A stretch of 42,483 nucleotides of DNA from an uncultured Prevotellaceae bacterium (GTDB taxonomy: Bacteria > Bacteroidota > Bacteroidia > Bacteroidales > Bacteroidaceae), in the NCBI GenBank assembly GCA_900318305.1, contig ONKB01000113.1:1-42483 (forward strand), given 5' to 3'. The translations under genes were made by a program, and so were the position numbers. Numbering within the stretch: position 1 is the stretch's first letter; each line of letters opens with the position of its first letter. Below the pieces are notes generated by a model that saw only the letters and a list, made by a program, of their open reading frames with translations, made no database searches and was not told the DNA's origin. Shown piece after piece: positions 16,623 through 25,326 of the stretch.

Positions 16623-19463
16623 TTATTTTAATACAACATTAACTATACGGTGGGGAACAACAATAATCTTCACGATTTGTTTGCCTTCCAGATGTTTTGC
16701 AGATTCCTCAGCTGCCAGAACGGCTTTTTCTATCTCCTCTTTTGTAGCCTCCGGGGCAAAGTCCATAGTAAAGCGGGTCTTGCCATTGAACGAGATACCC
16801 AAAGTCTCTGTATCCACCTTCAGGTAGTCCTCATTGTATTTCGGCCAAGGTGCATCACATACTGTTGTCGTATGCCCCAGCATCTCCCAGAATTCCTCAG
16901 CAAGATGAGGACAGAATGGTGCTATCAGTATCGTCATCTGTTCCTTTACTTCACGTGAAACCGATTTGGCTTTAATCAGTTCACTCAGGCATATCATGAA
17001 AGCTGCTATGGAAGTATTATATGAGAACGCCTCTATATCGCCAGTCACCTTCTTGATGAGAGTATGCAGCGCCTTCAGTTCCGCTTTCGAAGGTGCTCCG
17101 TCCGTTGCAACTACCTTCCCGTCAGGTCCGACAAAGAAGTTCCACAACTTCTTCAGGAAACGGTGACAGCCGTCTATACCGTTCGTGTCCCAGGGTTTGC
17201 TCTGTTCAACTGGTCCCAGGAACATTTCATAGAGACGCAGGGTGTCTGCTCCGAACTTCTCAATAATCATATCGGGATTTACCACATTGAACATCGACTT
17301 TGACATCTTTTCAACAGCCCAGCCACAAATATATTTGCCGTCATCATTCAAAACGAACTCGGCATCTGCATATTCAGGACGCCATGCCCTGAAAGCATCA
17401 ATATCAAGAACATCTGCGGTAACAATATTCACATCCACATGTATAGGTGTAACATCATACTGGTCTTTCTTGTCATACGATACAAACGTGTTGGTATCCT
17501 TTATGCGGTAAACAAAATTGCTCCTGCCCTGAATCATGCCTTGGTTAATCAGTTTCTGGAACGGTTCCTCCGTCACACTCACGCCAAGGTCATACAAGAA
17601 TTTATTCCAGAATCGGGAGTAAATTAAATGGCCCGTGGCATGCTCTGAGCCTCCCACATAGAGGTCAACGTTTCTCCAGTAGTTGGCTGCCTCTGGCGAT
17701 ACCAGCCCTTTATCATTGTGGGGGTCCATGTAGCGGAGATAGTATGCCGACGAACCTGCAAAACCTGGCATGGTATAGAGTTCTATTGGGAACACTGTCT
17801 CATCATCTATTCTGCTATTCTCCACTATCTTTTTGTTTATCTCATCCCAGGCCCATACTGTAGCATTCCCAAGAGGAGGCTCTCCTGTCTCGGTCGGAAG
17901 GAATTTCTCCACCTGAGGAAGTTGTATTGGCAGGCATTCCTCAGGTATCATGACAGGGATGCCATGCTTGTAATATACAGGGAATGGTTCTCCCCAATAG
18001 CGCTGACGTGAGAAAATGGCATCACGCAAGCGGTAATTCACCTTCACTCTGCCCAGTTTGTGCTCCTGAACATAAACCTTGGTAGCAGCGATAGCCTCCT
18101 TAACAGTCATGCCATTAAGGCTGAAGTCTATAAAAGGAGTCACATCCTTTCTCGGAGAATTGGTTACGATTCCTTCCTTGGCGTCATAGCTCTCCTCGCT
18201 GATATCGGCACCTTCTATGAGCGGAATAATCGGCAGGTTGAAATGTTTGGCAAATGCATAATCGCGCGAATCATGGGCAGGAACAGCCATAATGGCTCCT
18301 GTGCCGTAACCGGCAAGCACATATTCTGAAATCCATATCGGGTTTTTCTCTCCCGTAAAAGGATTAATGGCATAGGCACCCGAAAATACACCTGTCACCT
18401 TATGGTCTATCATGCGCTCACGCTCTGTGCGCCCTTTAACATAAGCAATATAATTCTCCACCTCAGCCTTCTGTTCCGGGGTGGTCACTTTCTCTACCAA
18501 TTCGCTTTCAGGAGCCAGAACCATGAATGTCACACCGAACATCGTGTCAGCACGCGTCGTGAATATGGTAAATGTTACATCCGTGCCAGCTATCTTGAAT
18601 TCCACTTCCGCACCTTCGGAACGGCCTATCCAATTCCTTTGTGTCTCTTTGATGGAGTCGCTCCAGTCTATAGTATCCAGTCCATCCAGCAGACGTTGGG
18701 AGTAAGCACTGACGCGCAAACACCATTGGCGCATTTTCTTCTGCTCCACGGGGAAACCGCCACGCACTGAGACACCATCCACCACTTCGTCATTGGCAAG
18801 AACAGTACCCAGACCTGGACACCAGTTCACCATCGTCTCGCCCAAAAATGCAATACGGTAGTTCATCAGCGTGTCAGACTTTTCCTTATCATTCATAGCC
18901 AGCCACTGAGCAGCTGTGAAATCCAACTGTTCTGTCTGGGCCACATCAAGACCTATGCTGCCTTTCTCCTCAAACCGGGCTATCAATTTTTCTATAGGCC
19001 GAGCTTTCTGACATTTGTTACAGAAGAAACTATTGAACATCTTTTGGAAAGCCCACTGCGTCCAGTGGTAATAGTCTGGGGCACAGGTACGGACCTCACG
19101 ATCCCAGTCAAAGCAGAAACCTATCTTGTCCAGTTGTTCACGGTAACGGTCTATATTTGCAAAAGTAGTCTTCTCCGGATGCTGCCCAGTCTGTATGGCA
19201 TACTGCTCTGCAGGAAGTCCATAAGCGTCATAACCCATAGGGTTCAATACATTATATCCTTGCAAGCGCTTGGCACGCGCATAGATGTCCGAGGCAATAT
19301 AACCCAGAGGATGCCCAACATGCAAACCTGCGCCCGAGGGATAGGGAAACATGTTCAGCACATAGAACTTAGGCTTTCCTGATTCAGTATTCACATGGTA
19401 TGTCTGCTGCTCCGTCCAACGGCGCTGCCATTTCTTTTCGATGTCTTTAAAATTATATTCCAT
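16623..19463 (-). CDS. leuS: Leucyl-tRNA synthetase
   Basis: A 946-residue class I aminoacyl-tRNA synthetase that charges tRNA-Leu in the cytoplasm. The HIGH-type motif HVGH lies at residues 48-51 and KMSKS near residue 720, so both ATP-site signatures are intact. The CP1 editing domain shows the TTRADTMFG block that binds mischarged tRNA. The protein is longer than the E. coli enzyme (860 residues); the extra length is spread over insertions, as in other Bacteroidetes LeuRS. It is the first gene of a five-gene minus-strand operon and has a well-spaced promoter 50 bases upstream. Confidence 0.97.
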   Translation of the reverse strand: MEYNFKDIEKKWQRRWTEQQTYHVNTESGKPKFYVLNMFPYPSGAGLHVGHPLGYIASDIYARAKRLQGYNVLNPMGYDAYGLPAEQYAIQTGQHPEKTTFANIDRYREQLDKIGFCFDWDREVRTCAPDYYHWTQWAFQKMFNSFFCNKCQKARPIEKLIARFEEKGSIGLDVAQTEQLDFTAAQWLAMNDKEKSDTLMNYRIAFLGETMVNWCPGLGTVLANDEVVDGVSVRGGFPVEQKKMRQWCLRVSAYSQRLLDGLDTIDWSDSIKETQRNWIGRSEGAEVEFKIAGTDVTFTIFTTRADTMFGVTFMVLAPESELVEKVTTPEQKAEVENYIAYVKGRTERERMIDHKVTGVFSGAYAINPFTGEKNPIWISEYVLAGYGTGAIMAVPAHDSRDYAFAKHFNLPIIPLIEGADISEESYDAKEGIVTNSPRKDVTPFIDFSLNGMTVKEAIAATKVYVQEHKLGRVKVNYRLRDAIFSRQRYWGEPFPVYYKHGIPVMIPEECLPIQLPQVEKFLPTETGEPPLGNATVWAWDEINKKIVENSRIDDETVFPIELYTMPGFAGSSAYYLRYMDPHNDKGLVSPEAANYWRNVDLYVGGSEHATGHLIYSRFWNKFLYDLGVSVTEEPFQKLINQGMIQGRSNFVYRIKDTNTFVSYDKKDQYDVTPIHVDVNIVTADVLDIDAFRAWRPEYADAEFVLNDDGKYICGWAVEKMSKSMFNVVNPDMIIEKFGADTLRLYEMFLGPVEQSKPWDTNGIDGCHRFLKKLWNFFVGPDGKVVATDGAPSKAELKALHTLIKKVTGDIEAFSYNTSIAAFMICLSELIKAKSVSREVKEQMTILIAPFCPHLAEEFWEMLGHTTTVCDAPWPKYNEDYLKVDTETLGISFNGKTRFTMDFAPEATKEEIEKAVLAAEESAKHLEGKQIVKIIVVPHRIVNVVLK

Positions 19464-19513
19464 TACATTTTAGTTTTTCTGAGAATAAATTGTATCTGAG
19501 AAATAATAACATG

Positions 19514-19544
19514 CAAAGATACAACCTTTCTTCCACCCCACAAA
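19514..19544 (-). promoter_or_regulatory. Bacteroidetes-type promoter of the leuS operon
   Basis: On the minus strand TATCTTTG (plus-strand CAAAGATA, 19514-19521) matches the -7 box TAnnTTTG. TTTG (plus-strand CAAA, 19541-19544) sits 19 bases further upstream as the -33 box. Both boxes and the spacing agree with the known consensus. Confidence 0.75.
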
Positions 19545-19623
19545 AAACCATGCTTCACATTCAGTCAATACCTTGTATTTTTTTGTTAAGGTATCCTTAC
19601 TTCTCTTTCTTGACAAATTTGAG

Positions 19624-19631
19624 TATTTTTG
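19624..19631 (+). promoter_or_regulatory. -7 element upstream of the T9SS-linked run
   Basis: TATTTTTG matches TAnnTTTG and lies 22 bases before the ATG at 19654. No convincing -33 box at the right distance was seen. It probably drives the membrane protein and the MORN/GH25 gene and could read on into porP. Confidence 0.45.
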
Positions 19632-19653
19632 TATCTGAAAACAAATACAGGTC

Positions 19654-20661
19654 ATGAAACTCTCCCCCAAACCGCGCAAACATTTTGGTTTAGTAATGGT
19701 TTTATTGGCCATCATTATTTATATTCTGCTTTTGTCATACCCTTGGCAAAAGCAGAAGTTGGAAAATTGTATCTGCCTGTTGGAATGCCAATATTGTTTT
19801 GGGTTGACAGCCCCAGGGTGCGACACAGTTTATTTCAGTGGGGTCAAAGACGACACTATATTGACAGATATGACCTGCAGGACTTTATCTGCCATGCAGA
19901 CAACTTATGGTTCGGCATTCTGGTATAGCCAAATACCTTTGCTGCATCTGTGTAGAGGCCAACTGCTGACAACGGCAACGATAGCCGCAGCAGACAGCAT
20001 AATACCATCACTCCAGGATAAGATAGAAAAGATTCTTACCGTTCAGGAAGTCCTGACTGCAAAGCGTGAAGACGCTATCAACCACGAGGAGCATTTCCTT
20101 TCATATTACATGTCAACCCACAATGTGATTGATGAGGGGTACAACCAAATGGGAGAACATGCCGGCAACTACCAACAGATGCAAAACGATATCCGGAAAG
20201 TGCGTACAGCATTGAGCAGACTGCGGGCATCGGGTGAAGTCAGGGTCGAGTACTTTGCCACATATATCGTACATCAGCATTTGGGAAAGGATTCTGCCAA
20301 AGTAATTAGTGACACTTGTCGTCGTATTGGTACCAAGGGAAATATAGTACGGCTTCAAACATTGTCTGGTAAAATGCCACAAGGGGCATTTTGTTTGGCC
20401 TCTAAAGGGATAACAAGCATGACTTTTTCCTTTCAGGATACTCGGAAACATGCCACCTTGATAGCATACAACTGCCCTGTCACCCACGAGACCCCATTGC
20501 AGCAATTGAAAAAACATACCATTACGGGAAAAGTATGGAAAGAGGGAGAAGGCTACAGGACTTCCATTCCTCTTTTGAAACGTTCTGAAGGCGCTCCGTT
20601 ATTAGACTCCCAAGGACACCTGCTTGGTATAGTATCCCGAGACAGAATATTGCCTTATTGA
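19654..20661 (+). CDS. Membrane-anchored protein with degenerate trypsin-like C terminus
   Basis: 335 residues, not recognised as a named family. A single hydrophobic segment at about 12-28 after a basic N terminus would anchor it in the inner membrane with the bulk in the periplasm. Residues 115-190 are mostly helical and charged (possible coiled coil). The last quarter looks like the second barrel of a trypsin-like fold: EGAPLLDSQGHLLGI at 312-326 aligns with the GxSGGPLLDxxGxxxGI block, but the catalytic Ser position is Glu and no clear His/Asp partners are seen. If the fold is right, it is an inactive pseudoprotease. The stop codon is one base before the ATG of the MORN/GH25 lipoprotein, so the two proteins are likely made together, just upstream of the porP-N genes. 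Confidence 0.6.
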   Translation: MKLSPKPRKHFGLVMVLLAIIIYILLLSYPWQKQKLENCICLLECQYCFGLTAPGCDTVYFSGVKDDTILTDMTCRTLSAMQTTYGSAFWYSQIPLLHLCRGQLLTTATIAAADSIIPSLQDKIEKILTVQEVLTAKREDAINHEEHFLSYYMSTHNVIDEGYNQMGEHAGNYQQMQNDIRKVRTALSRLRASGEVRVEYFATYIVHQHLGKDSAKVISDTCRRIGTKGNIVRLQTLSGKMPQGAFCLASKGITSMTFSFQDTRKHATLIAYNCPVTHETPLQQLKKHTITGKVWKEGEGYRTSIPLLKRSEGAPLLDSQGHLLGIVSRDRILPY

Positions 20662-20662
20662 A

Positions 20663-22015
20663 ATGAGTTCAAAAAACTATATATTTTTCCCAACGCTCTG
20701 CCTGATCTTATTGTTCTGTTGCACATGTCAGACAAAGGAAATGGCTTACCTAAACGGGACGTACACTGGAGACGTGAAAAACGGACTTCCGGAAGGATAT
20801 GGCAGTTTTCATAGCCATGACATATCGTATGAAGGAGAATGGGAAAACGGGAAGCCAAATGGCTTTGGTACTTATCGCCACAATGACAGTACCTTCGCCG
20901 GTCAATTTGTAAATGGTGTGTGGAATGGCCCGGGAAGGCTGACAACAGACTCTATGACATACGAGGGTTTTTGGAAAAACGGCTGTTTCCACGGAGAAGG
21001 CTCTTATACCGATTCTGCCGGTGATACATGGCACGGAATATGGGAAGAGGGGAAATTGGCCTATGGCACACGCAACGACTCATCGGGCATATATACAGGT
21101 ACTTTTAACGACAGCCTCGCTCCCTCCGGATACGGCCAACTTACCAATACCGAAAAACTGTTCTTTCACGAGGGTTATTGGAACCAAGGAAAGCCAAATG
21201 GATTCGGGTTGCAGGTAGAGACAGGCAAAAAGCTTCAGATAGGCTATTGGAAAAAAGGAAAATATCTGGGCGAAAAGATGAATTACAATGCTTCCAGAGT
21301 ATATGGCATTGACATCTCGCGATATCAACACAAGTCGCATTGGGTAAAAAAAGGCAAACGCCGGATAAAAGTAGGCGGAAATATTGATTGGAACAAACTT
21401 TGCATTACCCATCTCGGAGCAACGCATAACAAAAACGTCATGGGAGAAATAAAATTCCCCATCACGTTCTGTTTCATGAAAAGTACACAAGGAGTAAAAA
21501 TATTCAGCAATTACTATGCACAGGACTCCAGAAATGCACGCAAAAAAGGCATCAAAGTTGGAGCTTACCACTTTATGTCACCCATGGCGGGAAAACCGCA
21601 GGCTGACTGGTTTCTGAAGAAAACTACCATTTTGAAAGAAGACCTTCCGCCTGTCCTGGATGTAGAACTGACAGCATCACAGATTAAGAAGATGGGCGGA
21701 ACAGAGGCATTATTCCGTGAAATGCAGGCATGGCTCACCGAAGTGGAGAAGGCCACAGGGAAACAGCCTATTCTTTATGTAAGTCAGCGTTTTATAGAAG
21801 AGTATCTCCGCTTTGCACCTGAGAAATTGTTAAGCTATAGTGTATGGATAGCCCGGTATGGAGAATACCGCCCTTATGTCAGGCTTTTGTTCTGGCAGTT
21901 GTCTCCCTTTGGCAGGGTAGATGGCATCAATGGTTGCGTGGACATAGATGTTTTTAACGGTAGCAAGGAACAGTTTGAACAATATGTCAGAAGCGGTTAT
22001 ACCATCATTCCTTGA
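20663..22015 (+). CDS. Lipoprotein with MORN repeats and GH25 muramidase domain
   Basis: 450 residues. The N terminus has a hydrophobic segment ending in a Cys-rich lipobox-like stretch (LLFCCTC, Cys at 19-22), suggesting a lipoprotein. About seven MORN-type repeats occupy residues 30-200 (YEGEWENGKPNGFGTY, YEGFWKNGCFHGEG and so on). From about 213 a GH25 lysozyme domain follows: YGIDISRYQ, FCFMKSTQG, GAYHFM, the catalytic-type DxE in VLDVEL, YVSQRF, and WQLSPFG near the end. GH25 enzymes cut the MurNAc-GlcNAc bond of peptidoglycan. The stretch between the first two GH25 blocks is longer than usual and basic. It starts one base after the preceding stop and lies 103 bases before porP, hinting at a role in fitting the secretion machine through peptidoglycan; that role is inference. 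Confidence 0.85.
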   Translation: MSSKNYIFFPTLCLILLFCCTCQTKEMAYLNGTYTGDVKNGLPEGYGSFHSHDISYEGEWENGKPNGFGTYRHNDSTFAGQFVNGVWNGPGRLTTDSMTYEGFWKNGCFHGEGSYTDSAGDTWHGIWEEGKLAYGTRNDSSGIYTGTFNDSLAPSGYGQLTNTEKLFFHEGYWNQGKPNGFGLQVETGKKLQIGYWKKGKYLGEKMNYNASRVYGIDISRYQHKSHWVKKGKRRIKVGGNIDWNKLCITHLGATHNKNVMGEIKFPITFCFMKSTQGVKIFSNYYAQDSRNARKKGIKVGAYHFMSPMAGKPQADWFLKKTTILKEDLPPVLDVELTASQIKKMGGTEALFREMQAWLTEVEKATGKQPILYVSQRFIEEYLRFAPEKLLSYSVWIARYGEYRPYVRLLFWQLSPFGRVDGINGCVDIDVFNGSKEQFEQYVRSGYTIIP

Positions 22016-22118
22016 CAGCCGATTAAAAGACACTTTTCAGGGAATTTTGAAAGCAATAAGGTAAAAAACTTTAAAAAGCCCACAATAAAAAGAGCGATAT
22101 ATAGTTCTATAATAGATT

Positions 22119-23048
22119 ATGAAGGGTTATGTCCTCATTATTATTATGATTTTCTGCTCCTGCCAACTGACGGTAAAAGGGCAATATGATGTGGCTTTCA
22201 ATCATTTCTGGATGATGGAGCCACAGTTTAACCCTGGTGCCGTAGGTACTACACCTAACCTGCGCATCAATGGATGCTACAGTAACCAGATGTCGGGCTA
22301 TACAAATAACCCAAAAACCATGTTCATCGGTGCCGACCTCCCTTTCCACCGCCATCACGGTGCAGGTCTCTACTTCCTTAATGACGAACTGGGCGCTTTT
22401 ACCCATAAAAGGGTTGCACTACAATATGCCTATCGTTTCAAGGTCTTTGGTGGAGAACTCTCTTTTGGTCTTCAGGGTGAGATTCTCAGCGAGACCATCG
22501 ACGGTGGAAAGATGGACGTAGATATAACCAATGACGATGCCATCCCTTCTGGATCTATAAGTGGCAATAAAATTGATGGTGCAGCTGGTATTTTTTATTC
22601 CCATAAGCTGTTTTACATCGGTGTGTCTTCGCTACACCTTACAGCTCCTACCGTAACACTGGGTGATAAGAATCAAATTGACATAAAAAGATCCTATTAT
22701 TTGACCGCTGGATACAATATTGCACTACAAAATCCGTTATACTCAATACACCCCTGTACCAGATGGATGTACGATGGCGTAAGCGCCAGAACAGACATAG
22801 CTGTCCGGATGCAGTACACCAATGGTACACAACGTATGTTTGCCGGAGTGGGTTACAGCCCCTCCAATTCAGCATCGTTGTTTGTCGGCGGTATGTGGCA
22901 TGGCGTTATGCTAAGTTACTCGTATGAAGCATATACAGGTGGTGTGGGATTAGGCAACGGCGCTCACGAACTGACGCTAAGTTATGAGATGAATATTCAT
23001 TTGGAAAAGAAAGGTAAGAACAGGCATCAGAGTGTAAGGCTCTTGTAA
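22119..23048 (+). CDS. porP: T9SS outer-membrane protein PorP/SprF family
   Basis: A 309-residue protein with a signal peptide ending near residue 22 (VKGQ) and a PorP/SprF beta-barrel. The family block EPQFNPGAVG follows soon after, and amphipathic strands with alternating Gly/aromatic residues continue to the C terminus (ELTLSYEMNIHL). PorP homologues sit in the outer membrane, where SprF members carry specific cargo and PorP interacts with the PorK/PorN ring. The order porP-K-L-M-N is the same as in Porphyromonas gingivalis. A 103-base gap separates it from the GH25 gene; no consensus promoter was found there. Paralogues elsewhere could make this SprF rather than PorP, but the neighbourhood favours PorP. 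Confidence 0.92.
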   Translation: MKGYVLIIIMIFCSCQLTVKGQYDVAFNHFWMMEPQFNPGAVGTTPNLRINGCYSNQMSGYTNNPKTMFIGADLPFHRHHGAGLYFLNDELGAFTHKRVALQYAYRFKVFGGELSFGLQGEILSETIDGGKMDVDITNDDAIPSGSISGNKIDGAAGIFYSHKLFYIGVSSLHLTAPTVTLGDKNQIDIKRSYYLTAGYNIALQNPLYSIHPCTRWMYDGVSARTDIAVRMQYTNGTQRMFAGVGYSPSNSASLFVGGMWHGVMLSYSYEAYTGGVGLGNGAHELTLSYEMNIHLEKKGKNRHQSVRLL

Positions 23049-23079
23049 GCCTGACAAACAGACAATAATAATATAAAAT

Positions 23080-24531
23080 ATGAACCGTAAAGAAGTAAAT
23101 TACATTTTGCCGGCAGCAGTAGGTGCAATACTCCTGCTTTCTTCCTGTTTTGGCTCAAGCAAGAGTGGAGATACACTTTCCGGCGGCGAGGTGGTAGGCA
23201 TCTCTGGTAAACGTTATACAGAACCTACACCTTATGGAATGGTTAATATTGAAAGAGGTTTCCTCAAGGTGGGACTGTCGGAGAACGACAGTCTATGGGG
23301 AGCAGATATTCCTTCTAAAGAAATCTCTGTTGACGGATTCTGGATGGACCAGCGGGAAGTTACCAACTCCATGTACCGCCAGTTTGTCTATTGGGTAAGA
23401 GACTCTATTATCCGTGAGCGTTTGGCCGATCCGAACTACGGCGGAGAGGAAGAGTACAAAATAACTGAGGACGAAGAAGGTAATCCTCTGGAGAAACCTT
23501 ACCTTGACTGGTCAAGAAAACTACCAACCAAGAATCTCACAGAGGGTGAAGAAGCTGCTTTCAACAGTTTGTATATATATCACCCTGTCACCGGCGAGAG
23601 AATGCTTGATGCCAAACAAATGAATTATCGTTATGAGACATACGATTATGCCAAAGCATCCATGCGCAAATACCGTCTGGACCCATCAGAGAGAAGCCTG
23701 AACACTGACAATCCAGCCAATCCTAATGAGGTAATTATGATTTCCAAGGACACAGCCTACTTTGATGAAGACGGCAATATCGTACGTCAGACGATAACCC
23801 GCCCCCTCTCAAGTTATTATGATTTTGTCAATACCTATATTATCAATATCTATCCTGACACTACTTGCTGGATAAACGACTTTCCAAATGCCAATAACGA
23901 AAAATACATGCGTTATTATTTTACCAGCGCTGACTATAATGACTATCCTGTTGTAGGGGTTACCTGGGAACAGGCGAACGCTTTCTGCAACTGGCGCACA
24001 GATTTCCTTTTGAGAGGTCTCAGAGGTCAGGCCCGCCAAATGCAACGCTATCGTCTGCCGACCGAGGTTGAATGGGAATTTGCAGCCCGCGGAAAGAAAG
24101 GCAATCCTTATCCATGGGAAGATTTCGCCATGAAGAACAAAAAAGGCTGTTACTATGCCAACTTCAAACCTGATAAAGGCGATTATACCGATGACGGCAA
24201 TCTGATTACCTCTAAAGTCGGCATCTATGGCGCCAATTCAAACGGATTGTTTGATATGGCGGGTAATGTAGCGGAATGGACAAGCACAGTTTACACCCAG
24301 GCAGGTGTAAAGAGCATGAGCGACTTGAATCCAGAACTATCCTACAGAGCTGCCATTGAAGACCCTTACCGCCTGAAACGCAAAGTGGTAAAAGGCGGTT
24401 CCTGGAAAGATCCTCAGTCACTGATCCTCTCCGCATGGAGAACCTATGAATACCAGAATCAGCCTCGCAGCTATATTGGTTTCCGTTGCGTGCGCTCACA
24501 GGCCACATCACAAAGCAAGACAAACAAATAA
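23080..24531 (+). CDS. porK: T9SS ring lipoprotein PorK/GldK
   Basis: A 483-residue lipoprotein: lipobox LSSC with the lipidated Cys at residue 23. The mature part is a formylglycine-generating-enzyme (SUMF1)-like domain, with DGFWMDQREVTNSMYRQFV early, YPVVGVTWEQANAFCNWR and RLPTEVEWEFAARG in the centre, and VVKGGSWKDP and GFRCVR at the end. In the T9SS this fold is structural: PorK forms the large periplasmic ring with PorN under the outer membrane. A lone SUMF1 enzyme is unlikely given its place between porP and porL (gaps 31 and 28 bases). Confidence 0.95.
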   Translation: MNRKEVNYILPAAVGAILLLSSCFGSSKSGDTLSGGEVVGISGKRYTEPTPYGMVNIERGFLKVGLSENDSLWGADIPSKEISVDGFWMDQREVTNSMYRQFVYWVRDSIIRERLADPNYGGEEEYKITEDEEGNPLEKPYLDWSRKLPTKNLTEGEEAAFNSLYIYHPVTGERMLDAKQMNYRYETYDYAKASMRKYRLDPSERSLNTDNPANPNEVIMISKDTAYFDEDGNIVRQTITRPLSSYYDFVNTYIINIYPDTTCWINDFPNANNEKYMRYYFTSADYNDYPVVGVTWEQANAFCNWRTDFLLRGLRGQARQMQRYRLPTEVEWEFAARGKKGNPYPWEDFAMKNKKGCYYANFKPDKGDYTDDGNLITSKVGIYGANSNGLFDMAGNVAEWTSTVYTQAGVKSMSDLNPELSYRAAIEDPYRLKRKVVKGGSWKDPQSLILSAWRTYEYQNQPRSYIGFRCVRSQATSQSKTNK

Positions 24532-24559
24532 TTTACGGAGAATAAAAAGAAATTATTAT

Positions 24560-25315
24560 ATGGAATCCACAAACAAAAAACTCATAACCCGTCTGCAAGA
24601 CTGGATGGACAGTGTTGCGGGAAAAACGTTTTTGAACTATGCATACAGCTGGGGAGCCGCTATTGTTATCCTTGGCGCCCTGTTTAAGCTGACACATTTA
24701 CCTCTTGCCAATGTGATGTTATTTATTGGTATGGGTACCGAAGTTTTCGTATTTATCATCTCCGCCTTTGACCGCCCATTCGATCTCGACGAATTAAAAG
24801 ATTCCGATGAGGATTCTGAGACCGAGCCAACCCAGACAGCAGGCATAGAAGGAGGCACCATCATCATCGGTGGTGGTGGTAGTGGCACAGTCGCTGATGG
24901 AGCCGTTTCAACTGGCACTGGTACAGGCAATATCACCATTACATCAGCAGGAGGCAATGCAATCATTGACACCGCACAGGCAGCTGCTAATCCAGAGATA
25001 GAGGAAGTCTCCCAGCAATATGTGGAAAAACTCAGAATTCTGACTGAGACATTGGAGAGTGTAGAAAAACAACTGGCACGCCTGACTACCGACAGCGAGG
25101 AAATGTCCAACCTGAACCGCACTCTTACAGGTATTAATACTGTGTATGAACTCCAGTTAAAAGGCGTCAGTCAACAAGTAGGCTCAATAGAGCAAATCAA
25201 CGAACAGACACGCCACATGGCACAGCAGATAGAAGAACTTAACGGTATGTATGCCCGAATGATTCAGGCATTGACCATTAATATGAAAAATGCTTCCGGA
25301 CAGGCAGGTATTTAA
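24560..25315 (+). CDS. porL: T9SS inner-membrane motor protein PorL/GldL
   Basis: 251 residues from the ATG at 24560. The frame is open further upstream but there overlaps porK, and this start gives the family-like N terminus. Two transmembrane helices lie at about 28-43 and 52-70. The second contains Glu61 in GTEVFVF, matching the membrane-embedded acidic residue that GldL homologues need for proton-driven rotation. A Gly/Ser/Thr-rich linker (about 98-133) is followed by a coiled-coil C terminus (150-240). PorL pentamers surround a PorM dimer and power secretion. The 11-base gap to porM suggests coupled translation. Confidence 0.94.
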   Translation: MESTNKKLITRLQDWMDSVAGKTFLNYAYSWGAAIVILGALFKLTHLPLANVMLFIGMGTEVFVFIISAFDRPFDLDELKDSDEDSETEPTQTAGIEGGTIIIGGGGSGTVADGAVSTGTGTGNITITSAGGNAIIDTAQAAANPEIEEVSQQYVEKLRILTETLESVEKQLARLTTDSEEMSNLNRTLTGINTVYELQLKGVSQQVGSIEQINEQTRHMAQQIEELNGMYARMIQALTINMKNASGQAGI

Positions 25316-25326
25316 TCGTTCTCATA

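Noticed and set aside
23080-24531. Sulfatase-activating formylglycine-generating enzyme
   Set aside because: The fold matches, but the lipobox and its place between porP and porL identify PorK; no sulfatase gene is near.
24446-24559. Upstream extension of porL into porK
   Set aside because: The extension is out of frame within the porK tail and lacks family similarity; the ATG at 24560 gives the normal GldL N terminus.
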